Origin: Nephrocerus scutellatus
Lineage: Eukaryota; Arthropoda; Insecta; Diptera; Pipunculidae
DNA length: 64,000 nucleotides
Direction: 5' to 3'
Assembly (NCBI GenBank): GCA_947095585.1
Contig: OX352761.1
Span: 135,376,277 to 135,440,276, forward strand
A program made the position numbers and the translations under genes. This document shows positions 21,560 through 31,994 of this stretch, one piece after another. The notes below the pieces were generated by a model that was not told the DNA's origin, did not search any database, and worked only from the letters and a program-made list of their open reading frames with translations. The number at the start of each line of letters is the position of its first letter. Position 1 is the stretch's first letter.

Positions 21560-22150
21560 CTAAATCTGGGAATAGGGTGCATGAGGAACTCATTGATTTT
21601 GGCTATCACGATGACGGATGTGTGAACTGGTGCACTGATGAAACAAAACTTTTTCTTCGACAAATGTGGCCGCTTTTTCAAACGCTGCAATAAGTTTGCA
21701 TAAGACACGCACGTTGATTGTTTTTCCTTTCTGAAGATAATCAATGAAACTTTTCCCACGCGCATCCCAAAAAACTGACGCCACGACCTTGCCTACAGAT
21801 GGAACTGTCTTCTCCTTCTTTGGAGCCGATTCTCCCCTTTCAGTCCAATGTTTTGACTGTTCCTTCATCTCGGGTGTGAAGGGATGGACTCATGTTTCAT
21901 CCAAGGTTATGAATCGACGCAAAAACTCGGCTATATTGCTTTGAAACTACGCTAAACACTCGTGTGAAACATCCTCACGACGCTGTTTTTTTCCATTATG
22001 AGACACCCATTTTGCGCACAGCTTTTGAATGTCAAAATTATCAGTCAAAATCCGATGTACAGCACTTTTTGGAATGCCTGCCATATCTGCTATCTCACGC
22101 AATTTCAGTCGACGGTTACCCAATACCATTTTGTGTTTTTTTTCGTGTTG
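21546..22150 (-). mobile_element. mariner transposase fragment, 5' and central segment
   Basis: The minus strand carries KMVLGNRRLKLREIADMAGIPKS (helix-turn-helix; also the frame 21947-22222), LCAKWVSHNGKKQRREDVSHECLA, FLRRFITLDETWVHPFTPEMKEQ (first catalytic Asp), SKHWTERGESAPKK and VASVFWDARGKSFIDYLQKGKTI (second catalytic Asp). Frameshifts and stops are present. No terminal inverted repeat is visible at either edge, so both ends are truncated where it meets F4 sequence. Confidence 0.9.
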
Positions 22151-22440
22151 ATGCCTTTCAAATGTGGATCCAGCTTGGGCCAAATCTGCTTTTTCACTAA
22201 GTAAGTTGTACCGTTTAATCACATACGACTATGAGTCTGCTTTAACATGAGATGGGTAGTGGCGAGTTTGTCAGCTATAAATTTACCCGGAATGTCTCTG
22301 TGCCCCGACACCCAACAGATAACCGCTCCGTCATCACCATGAGAGATGATCGGCAGTTAAGGGCTAAGATTTAGCCTTTTTGAGAAAACACCTGCGCCAA
22401 ATCTATAAAAAGAGTGCATAGTGAGTTTTGACACACTAGA
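22151..22440 (-). mobile_element. F4 RNase-H LINE fragment
   Basis: Matches 58655-59050 in patches, for example GGATCCAGCTTGGGCC, AAGTTGTACCGTTT and GATGATCGGCAGT. The minus strand shows a GHRDIPGKF box, the last part of the RNase H domain. About 80 bp present in the 58.6-kb copy are missing at the junction with the mariner fragment. Confidence 0.75.
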
Positions 22441-22444
22441 CATT

Positions 22445-23224
22445 TTTCCATCACCTGCCTAAGGTAAGCATGTTACTAAACAAATATCACTCTCAAATTT
22501 AAACACATGTAATACTTATACCACGTGTTAACCAAAGTCCTTACCAGTGGAAATATGACCTACAAACATGAACGTATAGGAATCAAAAAAATTATGTCAC
22601 TATATATCAAAACATAAAAAATGTAATAAAAACCAAACAAACAGTGGGGTAAAAAACGTATTTCTCACAAGAGCATGTTAAGAGCTTCATCAATATAGAG
22701 GGCGAACGTAATTAATAGATTGATATAAAGTTTTCGTCATAAAGTTAATTTGTCTTTTACCCAGTTCGTTGGCATTTCAATTCATCCAATGAAATACTTC
22801 AAGTCAAAATATTGGCAAAACATATCTTTGTTTGATTATTACTGCAACAGCAGTCAACTATTGCTTAGTTTTAAATTAAGCGAATTTCTTAATTTATGAC
22901 ATTGTTAGCAGACTATTGTAGTGCATAGTATAAGAGCTTCAAAATAAGTCAAAATACATAATGTTTTATTGTCTTACGAGTCATATTCCACAGGCTATAA
23001 AATCCAGTCAAAACACAATGGTACATACTTTAAAAGTTTTGCCAAAACATTATCCACTGCTTTTAATTTTTGCTTGTAGACATAGTACATCGTTTTCAAC
23101 AAAAAGTAACTTGAAATTAAATAGAATGCACTTAAGTCTATTATGCCAATTAATTAAACAAAAAGATTTGTAACAAATGTAAAAACATGTACTAAAATTA
23201 AATCCATTAAATCTCCTCATGTTC
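22445..23224. other. Elongase intron, unannotated
   Basis: AT-rich. Nothing recognised. Confidence 0.5.
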
Positions 23225-23497
23225 TTTATTCGCGTCTTGGCTCAGTGGACTACTAAGCGGGGGGGGGGGAATCCTAGAAAAATATCAATAACGTTTTCCC
23301 GATGGACCTACTCTTGCTTGCTTGGAATGCTTGACAAACGTCTAAGGGTATTAATTGTCATGAGAAAGCTTTTCAATACGTTATCGGATATATATTTTAT
23401 ATTTTTTTGCAAAAATGTAACACGCAGAACATAAATGGTCGCGAGAAGCTATACACTGAACCACAACGGTCTGTTGCGTCAATTATTGTTATTATTA
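23225..23497 (+). mobile_element. tRNA-derived SINE, diverged copy
   Basis: The A box TTGGCTCAGTGG is present. The following region is altered and contains a run of about ten G. The body shows GTCATGAGAAAGCTTTTC in place of GTCACGGAAAGCTTC. The tail is CACAACGGTCTGTTGCGTC with an ATT-rich end. No clear B box remains. Confidence 0.7.
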
Positions 23498-23778
23498 TAC
23501 TCATACAAAAAAATTATTTTAATAAAAATCTTCCTTCATTTAAATAACATTAAAACAACAGAATTAAAAAAATTTTAAATTTCTCTGCCGACAACTTATT
23601 TGCCTTTCATGGAGCAAACTATAAGTAGCTTATAGTTGATATTTACATACATAATTTGTTGATAAGTATGCACCAGCAGGCCGATGACAATTTATTGCTG
23701 TGTCTGTCTAAATTACGTTAATATTTAAATTAATTGCCAAAAAACTAACTATCGACCTCTTCTCCTCTACCATTTCAG

Positions 23779-23886
23779 GTACTCGGGCCAAAACTGATGG
23801 AAAACAGAAAACCTTTCCAACTGAGAAAATTATTGATCGTTTACAATTTTATACAGGTGATCTTCAGTTCGTGGCTCTTTTTCGAG
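23779..23886 (+). CDS. ELOVL-type fatty acid elongase, coding exon
   Basis: 36 codons between acceptor ATTTCAG and donor GTAAGA, phase 0 on both sides. They encode VLGPKLMENRKPFQLRKLL and a second membrane helix (VYNFIQVIFSSWLFFE). The GPKLMxNRKPF segment is highly typical of the family. Together with the previous exon it reads YFVKV-LGP without a gap. Confidence 0.96.
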
Positions 23887-23958
23887 GTAAGATCAGCAAA
23901 AAAAGAATATCAAATTTCTTTAATTACCATAATTATGCAGTAAAATACCACTTCACAG

Positions 23959-24039
23959 GCAGCTTTTAATGGATGGCTGAATGGATACAGTTTAAGGTGT
24001 GAGCCAGTTGACTATTCAAATTCGCCAACGGCAACAAGG
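23959..24039 (+). CDS. ELOVL-type fatty acid elongase, coding exon
   Basis: 27 codons between acceptor CTTCACAG and donor GTAAGA, phase 0. They encode a lumenal loop ending CEPVDYSNSPTATR, with the C-x-P-V-D-Y-S motif conserved in insect elongases. The preceding intron is only 72 bp. Confidence 0.95.
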
Positions 24040-24148
24040 GTAAGACTCCTTTTGTTAGATTTTTTATTAATAAATGAATTTAAATAATTGAAATTGTTAA
24101 TCAATTTACAGTTCAACCAATTATTTATTTACACACAATGATCAAAAT

Positions 24149-24239
24149 GAAAGACTGAAAGACTAAAGGACTGAAAAACTGAAAGACTGAAAGACTGAAA
24201 GACTGAAAGACTGAAAGACTGAAAGACTGAAAGACTGAA
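24149..24239 (+). repeat. Octamer tandem repeat (GAAAGACT)n
   Basis: About eleven copies of an 8-bp unit. The first few are slightly diverged (GACTAAAG, GACTGAAAAACT) and the last seven or so are perfect. It lies in the elongase intron 24040-26950. Confidence 0.95.
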
Positions 24240-24984
24240 GATAGAAGGGCTGATTTGATTTGGTTAAAATTTTTACACAGTGATAAAACTTTGGTATTGG
24301 GGAAACTGCCACCTTCCCTCTTTGCATCTACTAGGTTTTTTAAGCTTGTAGTTTTTGCACATAAAACAAGGCTTATACGAGCAGATCTCTAAATCATTAG
24401 AAAGAATAATTTATTTGTTCATAGTTATACATGAATTTAATGGTCCCCAGACCCGCCGTTAAAATTACAGATAGAAATTTTTAAGTAAATATTTTTTTTC
24501 TTCTTATGTTACAAAGACTCGAGAAAATTATAAAAAGCTAATTTATTCACTTAATACCATAAAGAGGGGCTATCTACTCGTTATATGGTATTCAGGTACG
24601 GTGATGCGGCCATTGACCTCTTGTTTTACATATGAAGTTTACTGATAGTTTTGCTGAATTTAAATTTTCAAATTAATTCAAATTCAAATGAAAGTTAATA
24701 TTTACTTAAAAATGTCTGTTAGATTGGCTTGAAATTATTTTGCAAAATATACACATTTATATCAAAATTTTTAGCTTGGCCATTTTCCCTCGTACTCTTT
24801 CAATCATTTGTGCAAATATTAGATTTTTTCGAGTTGTTTTTGTTATGATTGGTAGGTAGATGTTCTTTCCTAAGCAGATAGCAATTTGTATATTATACTT
24901 CGATGCAAATTTTTGAAAACTCACATAAGAAAACAAAATAGTAAATATTAAAAACAAATACATAATCTAAAGATATCCATATAG

Positions 24985-25360
24985 GCTGGCTGGCTGGCTG
25001 GCTATAGTCCGATTTTATTAAAATCTAAATAAAAATATTATTGCAGACATGTGTATTTCCCATGACAATACTTTCTATTAAAATTTGAGAATAATCGTGC
25101 TGCGGGATCGGGGGGCTCCCATACAAATTTTTTAAAAATGTTACCCGATTTTCTTCAAATTTTATGCGCATGTGTATATCCGATGGACAACACTTTCTCT
25201 AAAAATTGGGAAGTGAATTTAAAAAAAAAATTACCCAATTTTGTTCAAATTTTATACGCATATGTATCTCCGATGCACAACACTTTTTGTTATTATTGTT
25301 ATTTTGGTTATTAGAGAATTTACATGAAAATTTTTTTTTATGGGTTGTTTTTTTTATCTC
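24985..25360 (+). repeat. R-A dispersed repeat, copy with three internal units
   Basis: Begins with a GGCTGGCTGGCTGGCT run, then three diverged copies of the CGATTTT...CATGTGTAT...GACAATACTTT block (near 25010, 25145 and 25235). It ends with the 3' terminus TTAGAGAATTTACATG and TTATGGGTTGTTTTT. Confidence 0.7.
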
Positions 25361-25479
25361 GTAAATGTGCGTATTCTGATATTGTAAGCTATTTAAACAT
25401 CTTTCCTTGACTTAATTTCTTTGACTTTAAATACTTTGACATTAATTACAACTCGTGCTGGTGAAATACCTCATAATCC

Positions 25480-25765
25480 CCTTTTTAATTCTCTATATTA
25501 ACTTCCGGTGGGCGCCGTGGCTCACTGGATATGAAAATTTGGCAGTGATCAAGCGCTTGGATCGGGGGGCTCTCATACAAATTTTTTTTTAAATTATGTC
25601 ACATAGCGGCATCAAAGCACGCCATACTATAATGACTATATGAGCTCTTTGCAGCGCTGCTTTATGTTTTGGTGTAGTTCTTGGCATGTGTTTTTATTTT
25701 TCAGCATTTATAGTGGAATTCAGTACTTTTGGTTATTAGAGAATTTATATTTTACATGAAAAATT
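25480..25765 (+). repeat. R-A dispersed repeat carrying a SINE head fragment
   Basis: Starts with AATTCTCTATATTAACTTCC, then shows GTGGGCGCCGTGGCTCACTGG (about 25508-25528), the first bases of the SINE. It resumes R-A sequence at AAAATTTGGCAGTGATC and ends with the 3' terminus TTAGAGAATTTATA. Confidence 0.65.
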
Positions 25766-25859
25766 TATGTAGGAGTATCATATTGATCTTTTCATAAAAA
25801 ATTCAAAAATAGATTAAAGGATAATAGATTAAAAAATTCACAAGTAAATGTATCAAAAA

Positions 25860-26420
25860 CTTCTTTTTCGTGTACAAACTTTTACGTGTAGATCGACACA
25901 CACGCCACACGCCATACGCCACACAGTCCTTTTATTTTTAAATTGTATTATCTGTTTTTGAGGCCGGACCTCATTTTTTATTTTATTTTCTTTTTCCATG
26001 CGGCTTGCGACACGCGTCTCATGCTGGATATTGAAATTGTCCAGTGACATTGAGCTGCTCACAAAATGTTAGCCCTCTAAGTTGTGCGAAAGGTGGTTAA
26101 GAAGGGCCTCGAAAAACGATAAAATGACCATCCATCACACGCGCAACACGCGTCATACGCGAAATATAAAAAATGCTTTTCAGGCCTGAGACATTCACAC
26201 AAAATTACAGCTCTCTACGTTAGAGTCATCAATGGTCCCTTAAAAGGACCTCAAAGAAGTCGAAAAAAATCCACCCACCACACGCGCCACACGTCACACG
26301 AGGAATATAATATATGCTATTTGGGACTTTGACTCACAAAATTTCAGCTCTATAGGTCGTATGAAAGGTGGTTAAAAAGGCCCTAAAGTAGTTGAAAATA
26401 CAGACAAACAGGGGTTAAGT
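25860..26420 (+). repeat. Dispersed CACACGCCACACG-type repeat with internal tandem units
   Basis: Shares its head (ATCGACACAC, then GCCACAC words) and tail (GCTATTTGGGACTT, TTTCAGCTCT, GTGGTTAAAA) with 40680-40990. Inside, a unit of about 137-138 bp recurs: the word ACAAAAT..AGC lies at 26061, 26199 and 26336. No coding capacity. Confidence 0.7.
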
Positions 26421-26424
26421 CAAG

Positions 26425-26950
26425 TTAAACAAAAGTTTTTCAAAAGGCTTTTTAAACAGCTAGTGATTGCCCTAAATTCTTTAATTACTAAGTAGATACT
26501 AAGTAAATAGGTTGGGGCTTTGCAATAAGTTCTCGATGCTCTTTACAACTTTTATTGAAGTAAATAAATTGCGTTTAAAAGAAACTAGATTTTTCATTTA
26601 GAATCGTAATATACACAACAGCATCGACAGGTATATTTTGTGCACTTGAACACACGATGCCGGTTATATAAACGAACTTTGACAAGTCGAACTCACAAGT
26701 AAATAACAATCACCATAGTTGCAAACAATCGACCAATATTGATTCAATTCATTTGCAAAATCACATAGTAAGTCATTCCATAAGCGGCTGATTTATGCAA
26801 TGATTGCGGGGTAAACATCAGGGATCAGAATCAGAAGTAAAAATCGTGAATTATTATACTATCAAATTATCATTAGAGTTTTTTTTTGCTGTTGTTTAAA
26901 TATTTAAAAATGGGTTTTCCCTTTAAACCACTATGTACTTCTATTTACAG
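26425..26950. other. Elongase intron end
   Basis: No element recognised. It ends in the acceptor TATTTACAG. Confidence 0.6.
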
Positions 26951-27412
26951 ATCGCATCCGGATGTTGGTGGTATTTTTTCTCAAAGTTCACAGAATTTTT
27001 CGACACATTTTTCTTCGTGATGCGCAAGCGTTACGATCAGGTTTCCACATTGCACGTCATTCATCATGGTATAATGCCAATGTCCGTCTGGTGGGGTGTT
27101 AAATTTACACCCGGAGGTCATTCAACGTTCTTTGGTTTCCTGAACACTTTCGTGCACATCATAATGTACACCTACTATATGCTGGCCGCAGTTGGACCTA
27201 AGATGCAGAAGTACCTCTGGTGGAAGAAGTACTTAACCCTCTTGCAAATGATTCAATTTGTCTTGGTGATGGTACATTCATTCCAATTGTTCTTCAAAAA
27301 CGAATGCAACTACCCAATCGGATTCGCGTACTTCATTGGAGCTCATGCAGTTATGTTCTATTTTCTTTTTTCAGACTTCTACAAGCAAGCGTACTTGAAA
27401 AAGGAACAGAGG
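26951..27412 (+). CDS. ELOVL-type fatty acid elongase, catalytic exon
   Basis: 154 codons between acceptor TATTTACAG and donor GTGGGT, phase 0. They encode the catalytic core: KFTEFFDTFFFVMRKR (the KxxExxDT signature), then HVIHH (HxxHH box, 27053-27067), needed for the condensing activity and probably metal-binding. Next come the helix motif MYTYYML, QMIQFVLVMVH and a C-terminal helix block ending KKEQR. Membrane helices are evident around residues 10, 60-75, 95-115 and 125-145 of the exon. No stop or frameshift is present, so the gene looks functional. The closest relatives by eye are the CG31522/CG31523 group of flies; which orthologue cannot be decided here. Confidence 0.97.
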
Positions 27413-27483
27413 GTGGGTATCTACATATTATTTACATATCATTTGCAAACATCAAAGAACAAACATACTCTGCATACTTCCAG

Positions 27484-27687
27484 AAAGAAAAACTCGCTGC
27501 AGCGAACGGAATAAAAATCCATCAAAATGGTTGCGCAAATGGAGCCATCAAGAGCTCAGAGAAGACGATGACTGAAATCAACGGCAACAACACGAATTTC
27601 TGTGAATCCTCGTCGACGCCAATAGGCAAGCTGGATGACTGTTACAAGACAACGCGGCATAGAATATTTGCGGGTTTTAATAACTAA
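27484..27687 (+). CDS. ELOVL-type fatty acid elongase, last coding exon
   Basis: 67 codons plus stop after a 71-bp intron (27413-27483, GTGGGT...TTCCAG). It begins KEKLAAANG, giving the natural continuation KKEQR-KEKLAAANG, a typical start of the cytosolic tail. The tail is hydrophilic and variable and ends GFNN. A C-terminal dilysine ER-retrieval signal, found in many elongases, is not visible. If the 71-bp intron is retained, the frame ends instead at 27514 after 33 unrelated residues. Confidence 0.88.
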   Translation, partial: KEKLAAANGIKIHQNGCANGAIKSSEKTMTEINGNNTNFCESSSTPIGKLDDCYKTTRHRIFAGFNN

Positions 27688-27689
27688 TA

Positions 27690-28470
27690 ATTAATTGAGT
27701 GTGGATTGATATGTTATCAATTTTTATTTTCATGTAATTTTAGTATGCAATCTACATAATACTCGTATATCTAAAATACGAATAGCTTTTGTCATTATTT
27801 AAACCATTTTTTAAGAACAAACAACAAACAAACATACAATCGAAAAACTTATTTTGTACTTTTAATTTTATATTTTTATTAAATTATTTATAAGTTAGTA
27901 TGAAAAAGTATATATTACACATTATATTATATGAGTATAAGTATAATTTTGATTCTTTCGTGTATCAAGAGTTTCTTAAGTTAAAGTAATAAAACAATTA
28001 AAGTAGATTTTATATTAAAGCTTTTCCTAATAATGTACATACAATATAAACGTTCAAATCCAAATCCATTTTTATACATAATGCCGATCAGAGAAAAATA
28101 AAGATATAAAACTAATTTTAGACGCTGATATTAATGGAAAAAGCTTACTTTTTTCCAAAAGCTCATGTTCAGCACGTAGGAGGATCGTAATGAAATTGCG
28201 AGTAATGAAGAAGAACATTTTCTAGATGAGAATCAATAAGGAACCATGAACTTCTGTCTTCAGTTCTAAATAGAGTGAGCGCCCATCGTTCGAAAGTAAT
28301 GTCGAAAACAAGTTTATCGTTTGCATCAACCCCTGTTTCCGATTAGCTAAATCTCAAACCTCGTATTTTACACAGGGAGTACGAACCCGCGGTAATCTAT
28401 TAATTAGAACCACATTTTTTGTTCCTTAATATCACTATTCGTAAAGTTAACTGCGGTTTGGCGGTTAAGC
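27690..28470. other. Elongase 3' UTR and spacer
   Basis: AT-rich, no further coding sequence. The transcript end is probably inside this stretch. Confidence 0.5.
27988..27993 (+). terminator. Candidate poly(A) signal of the elongase gene
   Basis: AATAAA about 300 bp after the stop codon. Another A-rich AAATAAAG lies near 28098. Neither can be confirmed without transcript data. Confidence 0.4.
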
Positions 28471-28474
28471 CTGT

Positions 28475-28640
28475 CTATACTTAGGTTAGGTTAGGTTGGG
28501 GTAGCTGTCGGCAGGAAGCCCATTTAGACCAATGGCACGTCCATTGTGATGCCACATGGATCAAGAGGATTTCTCGCCCTACTCATTGAACCAGTCGGAG
28601 CTTCGAATGAGGTGTAGAAGACTTTTGATGTCAGTGCTTA
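28475..28640 (-). mobile_element. F4 RNase-H LINE, 3' end
   Basis: The plus strand begins TTAGGTTAGGTTAGGTT (reverse of the LINE tail) and continues GTAGCTGTCGGCAGG...CAATGGCACGTCCATTGTG, matching 58279-58440. It stops at about 28640, where the F3 insertion begins; the missing upstream part is found at 30767-31690. Confidence 0.8.
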
Positions 28641-30766
28641 ACAATTTTTTTTTTAAATTTGCTCACAGAGCATTCCACATATGTGTTGTACGGCTAAAGA
28701 ACGAACCTCTGAACTTAACTGTACGTCCGAAGATGGGCTTAAGGGTAAACTCATGGACATTTAGATCGCCACGAGTATTGCGGTTGAATTCAAGGAGAGG
28801 TGGCATGCAGCAGGCTATTTCTCTTTACCACCGCTGGTAGAAGAAGCGATAAAACAGTGACGTAGTTGTTTGAGTTCCACATGGGAAGTGAAGGGACGAT
28901 CCTCAAACTTATATGAGAAGCTGAGAGTGCTGTCGTCAGCGAAAGAGTGAATTGGATTAGAAGTCACAGATAAGAGATCATTAATAAAAATGAGGAAGAG
29001 AGTCGGGGACAAAACAGAGCCCTGGGGAACGCCAGCTTGAAACCGTTCAAAACAACTTGGATTGAGCGGTCCAAAATATAGCTTCTAATCCAATGAAGAA
29101 GTTTTTCATTGACTCAATAAGCACTTATTTTAGACAAAAAGCTTGATGCCAAACTCTGTCAAATCCCTTTAAAATATCGATTGCAACAGCTTTACTTTCT
29201 CAAAATTGATGCAAAGACCGGTTCCACTGTTCGGGGAGAAATATCATCAAATCACCAGTAAAACGTCGTCTCGAAATCCATACTGTCGGTCACTAAGGAT
29301 TTCGTTGGGTTTCAAGATATTTCTTAAGCTGAAAATTAATCAGCGTTTCCATGACCTTGGAAAGAATGGATGTAAATGCTATTGGCCGGTACGAAGAAGG
29401 AGACGACGGCTGGCCTTTTTTGGGTATGGGCTGGACAATGGCTGTTTTCCAACTTCTCGGGAAGAGTCCAGAAGAATAGGATAGATGGGAAATCTTACGC
29501 AATGTTAATGCCAGCTTGGAAGAACACCTCTTCAGAACTAATGGGGAAATACCATCTGACCCAGCAGATTTGTAAGTGTTGAGATCGTTTAAAACGCTAG
29601 CAACTGCACGAGTACGAATGAATATCTCTCCCATAGAGTGTTCAATACTCTGAGGTGCAGGAGGCAGCAATGCACTATCTGGAAGCGTAGAGCTAGCTGC
29701 AAAATGCGCAGCAAACAGATTTACTTTGTCTATAGAGCTGACAACTAGAATGTCACTATAAATGAGCGTTGGAATCGACGACAAGGCTGTTTTTTTTTTG
29801 ATTCTTTTCACGAATGGCCAAAAATGTTTACTACTTTTGGGACATTGCAGTATTTTTTGCCTCAATTTTCGGTCGTAGGCGAATTTGACTCGCCGAAGAT
29901 AGGCATTGCAATCATTTCTGGCTCGTTTAAAATTTGTTCGGTTTTCTTCAGTAGGGTTTGCTTTGTAAAACTGAAAGCATACCTCTCTAATACTAGAAGC
30001 TTCTTTACAGCTCGAGTCATACTATCCATCTTCTTTTGGTTTAACAGACTTATTCCTTGAAGGGATAAAGTCTCTCATACCAATAAGAATGATGTTTGTG
30101 ATTGCATCAGCGGCGGCATCCGCGATGCTATCGCGAAACAATAGCGTTGTTAAGGCCGTCTCAATTGGCTTCTTGTATTGCCATACTGTTTTTTTAGGAG
30201 TTTTTTCTCTAACTACGTGGTTTATTAACGAGAACTTAGCTGATACTACACAATGGTCTGACGAGCCGAGAGGCGATAATACATTGACGGAGTATTTATC
30301 AGGACGAGAGGTAAGGAACAAGTCAAGGGTGTTTGCGGAATGATTTGCAATGTCAGGTATTCTTGGATTGCGTACATTGAAGTCGCCCGCAATAACGATT
30401 TTATTTTTATGACGTTTTGTGACAATTCTTAAGATTGAATCAGACAGTGCATCAAACTCGCTCTGAGTTAAAACACTGTCTAAGTGGGGGCTCCTGTAAA
30501 GGGTATTGGATGTTTCGCACCTTGCACCTTTACTTTGAGCCAAATTAATTTGAATTCCGGATTGGAACTTTGGCTAAATTGAGGCAAAAGGTGAAACGCA
30601 ATATCACTCCGGACATAGATTGCGAGTCCGCGTCGAGGGAAAAATAATGGCACCAAGTTATAACCAGGCAGATTAAATTCCGATGCATCAGAATTATCAA
30701 ATACATGAGTTTCACTCAGTGCCAGAATTGCTGGCCTGTGGACATGTACGTAATTAAACACAGCAA
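28641..30766 (-). mobile_element. F3 Jockey-like LINE, inserted in F4
   Basis: Minus-strand LINE with a short poly-A (T run near 28645-28655). Broken frames occur in the right order: endonuclease start (30480-30761, ALSETHVFDNSDASEF), endonuclease core (30022-30543, VIAGDFNVRNPRIPD, LSPLGSSDHCVVSA), RT N-terminus (29293-29865, YKSAGSDGISPLVLK, SSYRPIAFTSILSKVMETL), catalytic RT part (28815-29012, FADDSTLSFS), then a deletion and the C-terminal MWNAL segment near 28690. It is non-functional because of frameshifts and a deletion between about 28815 and 28840. Confidence 0.85.
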
Positions 30767-31690
30767 AAGAATTCGTTGTCAGCCCACGTATGTTGCTGAG
30801 AAATCTTTAAGGTCGTTGTAAAAGAACGCTCCTAAATGAAGCTTAAGCTTTAGAGCAATAGCTGTGCATGTGCAGAGAAGGTGATGAATGGTCTCTTCCT
30901 CTTCTTCGTTCATGCAGCTTCTGCAGAAGTCATTGAGAAATACACCAAGCCTTCCTGCATGCTTGCCTATAAAACAGTGCCCAGTAATTACACCAGCATC
31001 CTGCTTTAACATGTGTTTGCATGTAGCAATCGGTATGCCTAGGGCCTGCAGTTCCCCAGAATGTCCCTATGCCCCGGCACCCAATACAGGTGAATGTTGA
31101 ACTGATCCGCACACTCCCTGAGAGATGATCGGCAGTCTAGGGCTACAATAGAGTTCGTAGAGACTGATTCTAGTGATCTCAAAGCTGCTTGTATATCCGA
31201 GATGATGCGGATATCCTTAGTGGATATGACGTTTCTCTTCAGCCAAGACAGGACTCCTTTGCCATGATTCCTGATTGAAAAACACTGCAGGAAAAACACT
31301 TAGGAAGACGGAAAGATAGACTTATTCTTATCCTTTTTGAGAAAACACATCCGCCTACCACATCATCGGTTTTTGACCCGTCAGTATAAAAACTGATTGA
31401 TTCATCTTCCGAGATAGCACCTTTCTTTCTGAAAGTTGTTGTTGAAATGTAGTGTATTTGCGGAATGGTGTAGTCTATACCTCCTGTTGGAGCCCTGAAT
31501 GAATTCAGAATAGAGGAGTGTCCGAATTCATTTCTTATCCACTGGAAGGTTGCGTTGAGGCGAATATCCGCGCTAGCAGCAACTTGCCTGCTGAAGATGT
31601 CGAGTGGTGTTAGGTTGAACAGTATGTCCAATGCAGCGGAGGAGGTGGTGCGAAGAGCTCCGCTCATACATAGACGAGCCTATCTTTGGA
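30767..31690 (-). mobile_element. F4 RNase-H LINE, central and RNase H part
   Basis: Minus strand: frame 31239-31667 covers the RT connection (FNLTPLDIFSRQVAASADIRL) and the RNase H start SFYTDGSKTDD. Frame 31039-31299 has NSIVALDCRSSLRECADQFNIHLYWVPGHRDI. Frame 30779-31012 has RLGVFLNDFCRSCMNEEEEETIHHLLC, a Cys/His zinc motif. An RNase H domain after the RT indicates an I/LOA/R1-like clade. It continues at 28640-28475 across the F3 insertion. Confidence 0.85.
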
Positions 31691-31694
31691 CTTT

Positions 31695-31994
31695 GCTTAT
31701 TTTGGCTATACTTGCCATTAAAAAAAATTACAAGCTTTAATGTTGCAAATTATCCAAATTTTTATGAAAGTTGGCGTTCGGCTGCGACAATCTTACGTGC
31801 GCTAATCATTGTCAGCGATGAAACCCAATTTGATTCAACGGCTGCGTTGATAAGCAAAATTGTTACATTTGGGAATTCAATAACTCGAAGCCATTCACGG
31901 TATGCCATTTCATGTGGGCTTCATGCTGGTTGCCAGCTTGTTCTTCAATGGTCACAGTCACAGTCAATACAGATCACTACCGGACCATGTTGGC
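31695..31994. other. Unannotated stretch
   Basis: 300 bp between the F4 remnant and the next repeat. Nothing recognised. Confidence 0.4.

Noticed and set aside
24149..24239. CRISPR-like array
   Set aside because: Plain 8-bp tandem repeat without spacers in a eukaryotic intron.
27220..27483. First part of the 155-codon frame 27220-27687 as coding
   Set aside because: It is out of frame with the catalytic exon; only the part from 27484, after the splice acceptor, is coding.
28484..28500. True telomeric TTAGG array
   Set aside because: Only about three units, and they sit exactly at the 3' end of an F4 LINE; see the finding on F4 tails for the remaining question.
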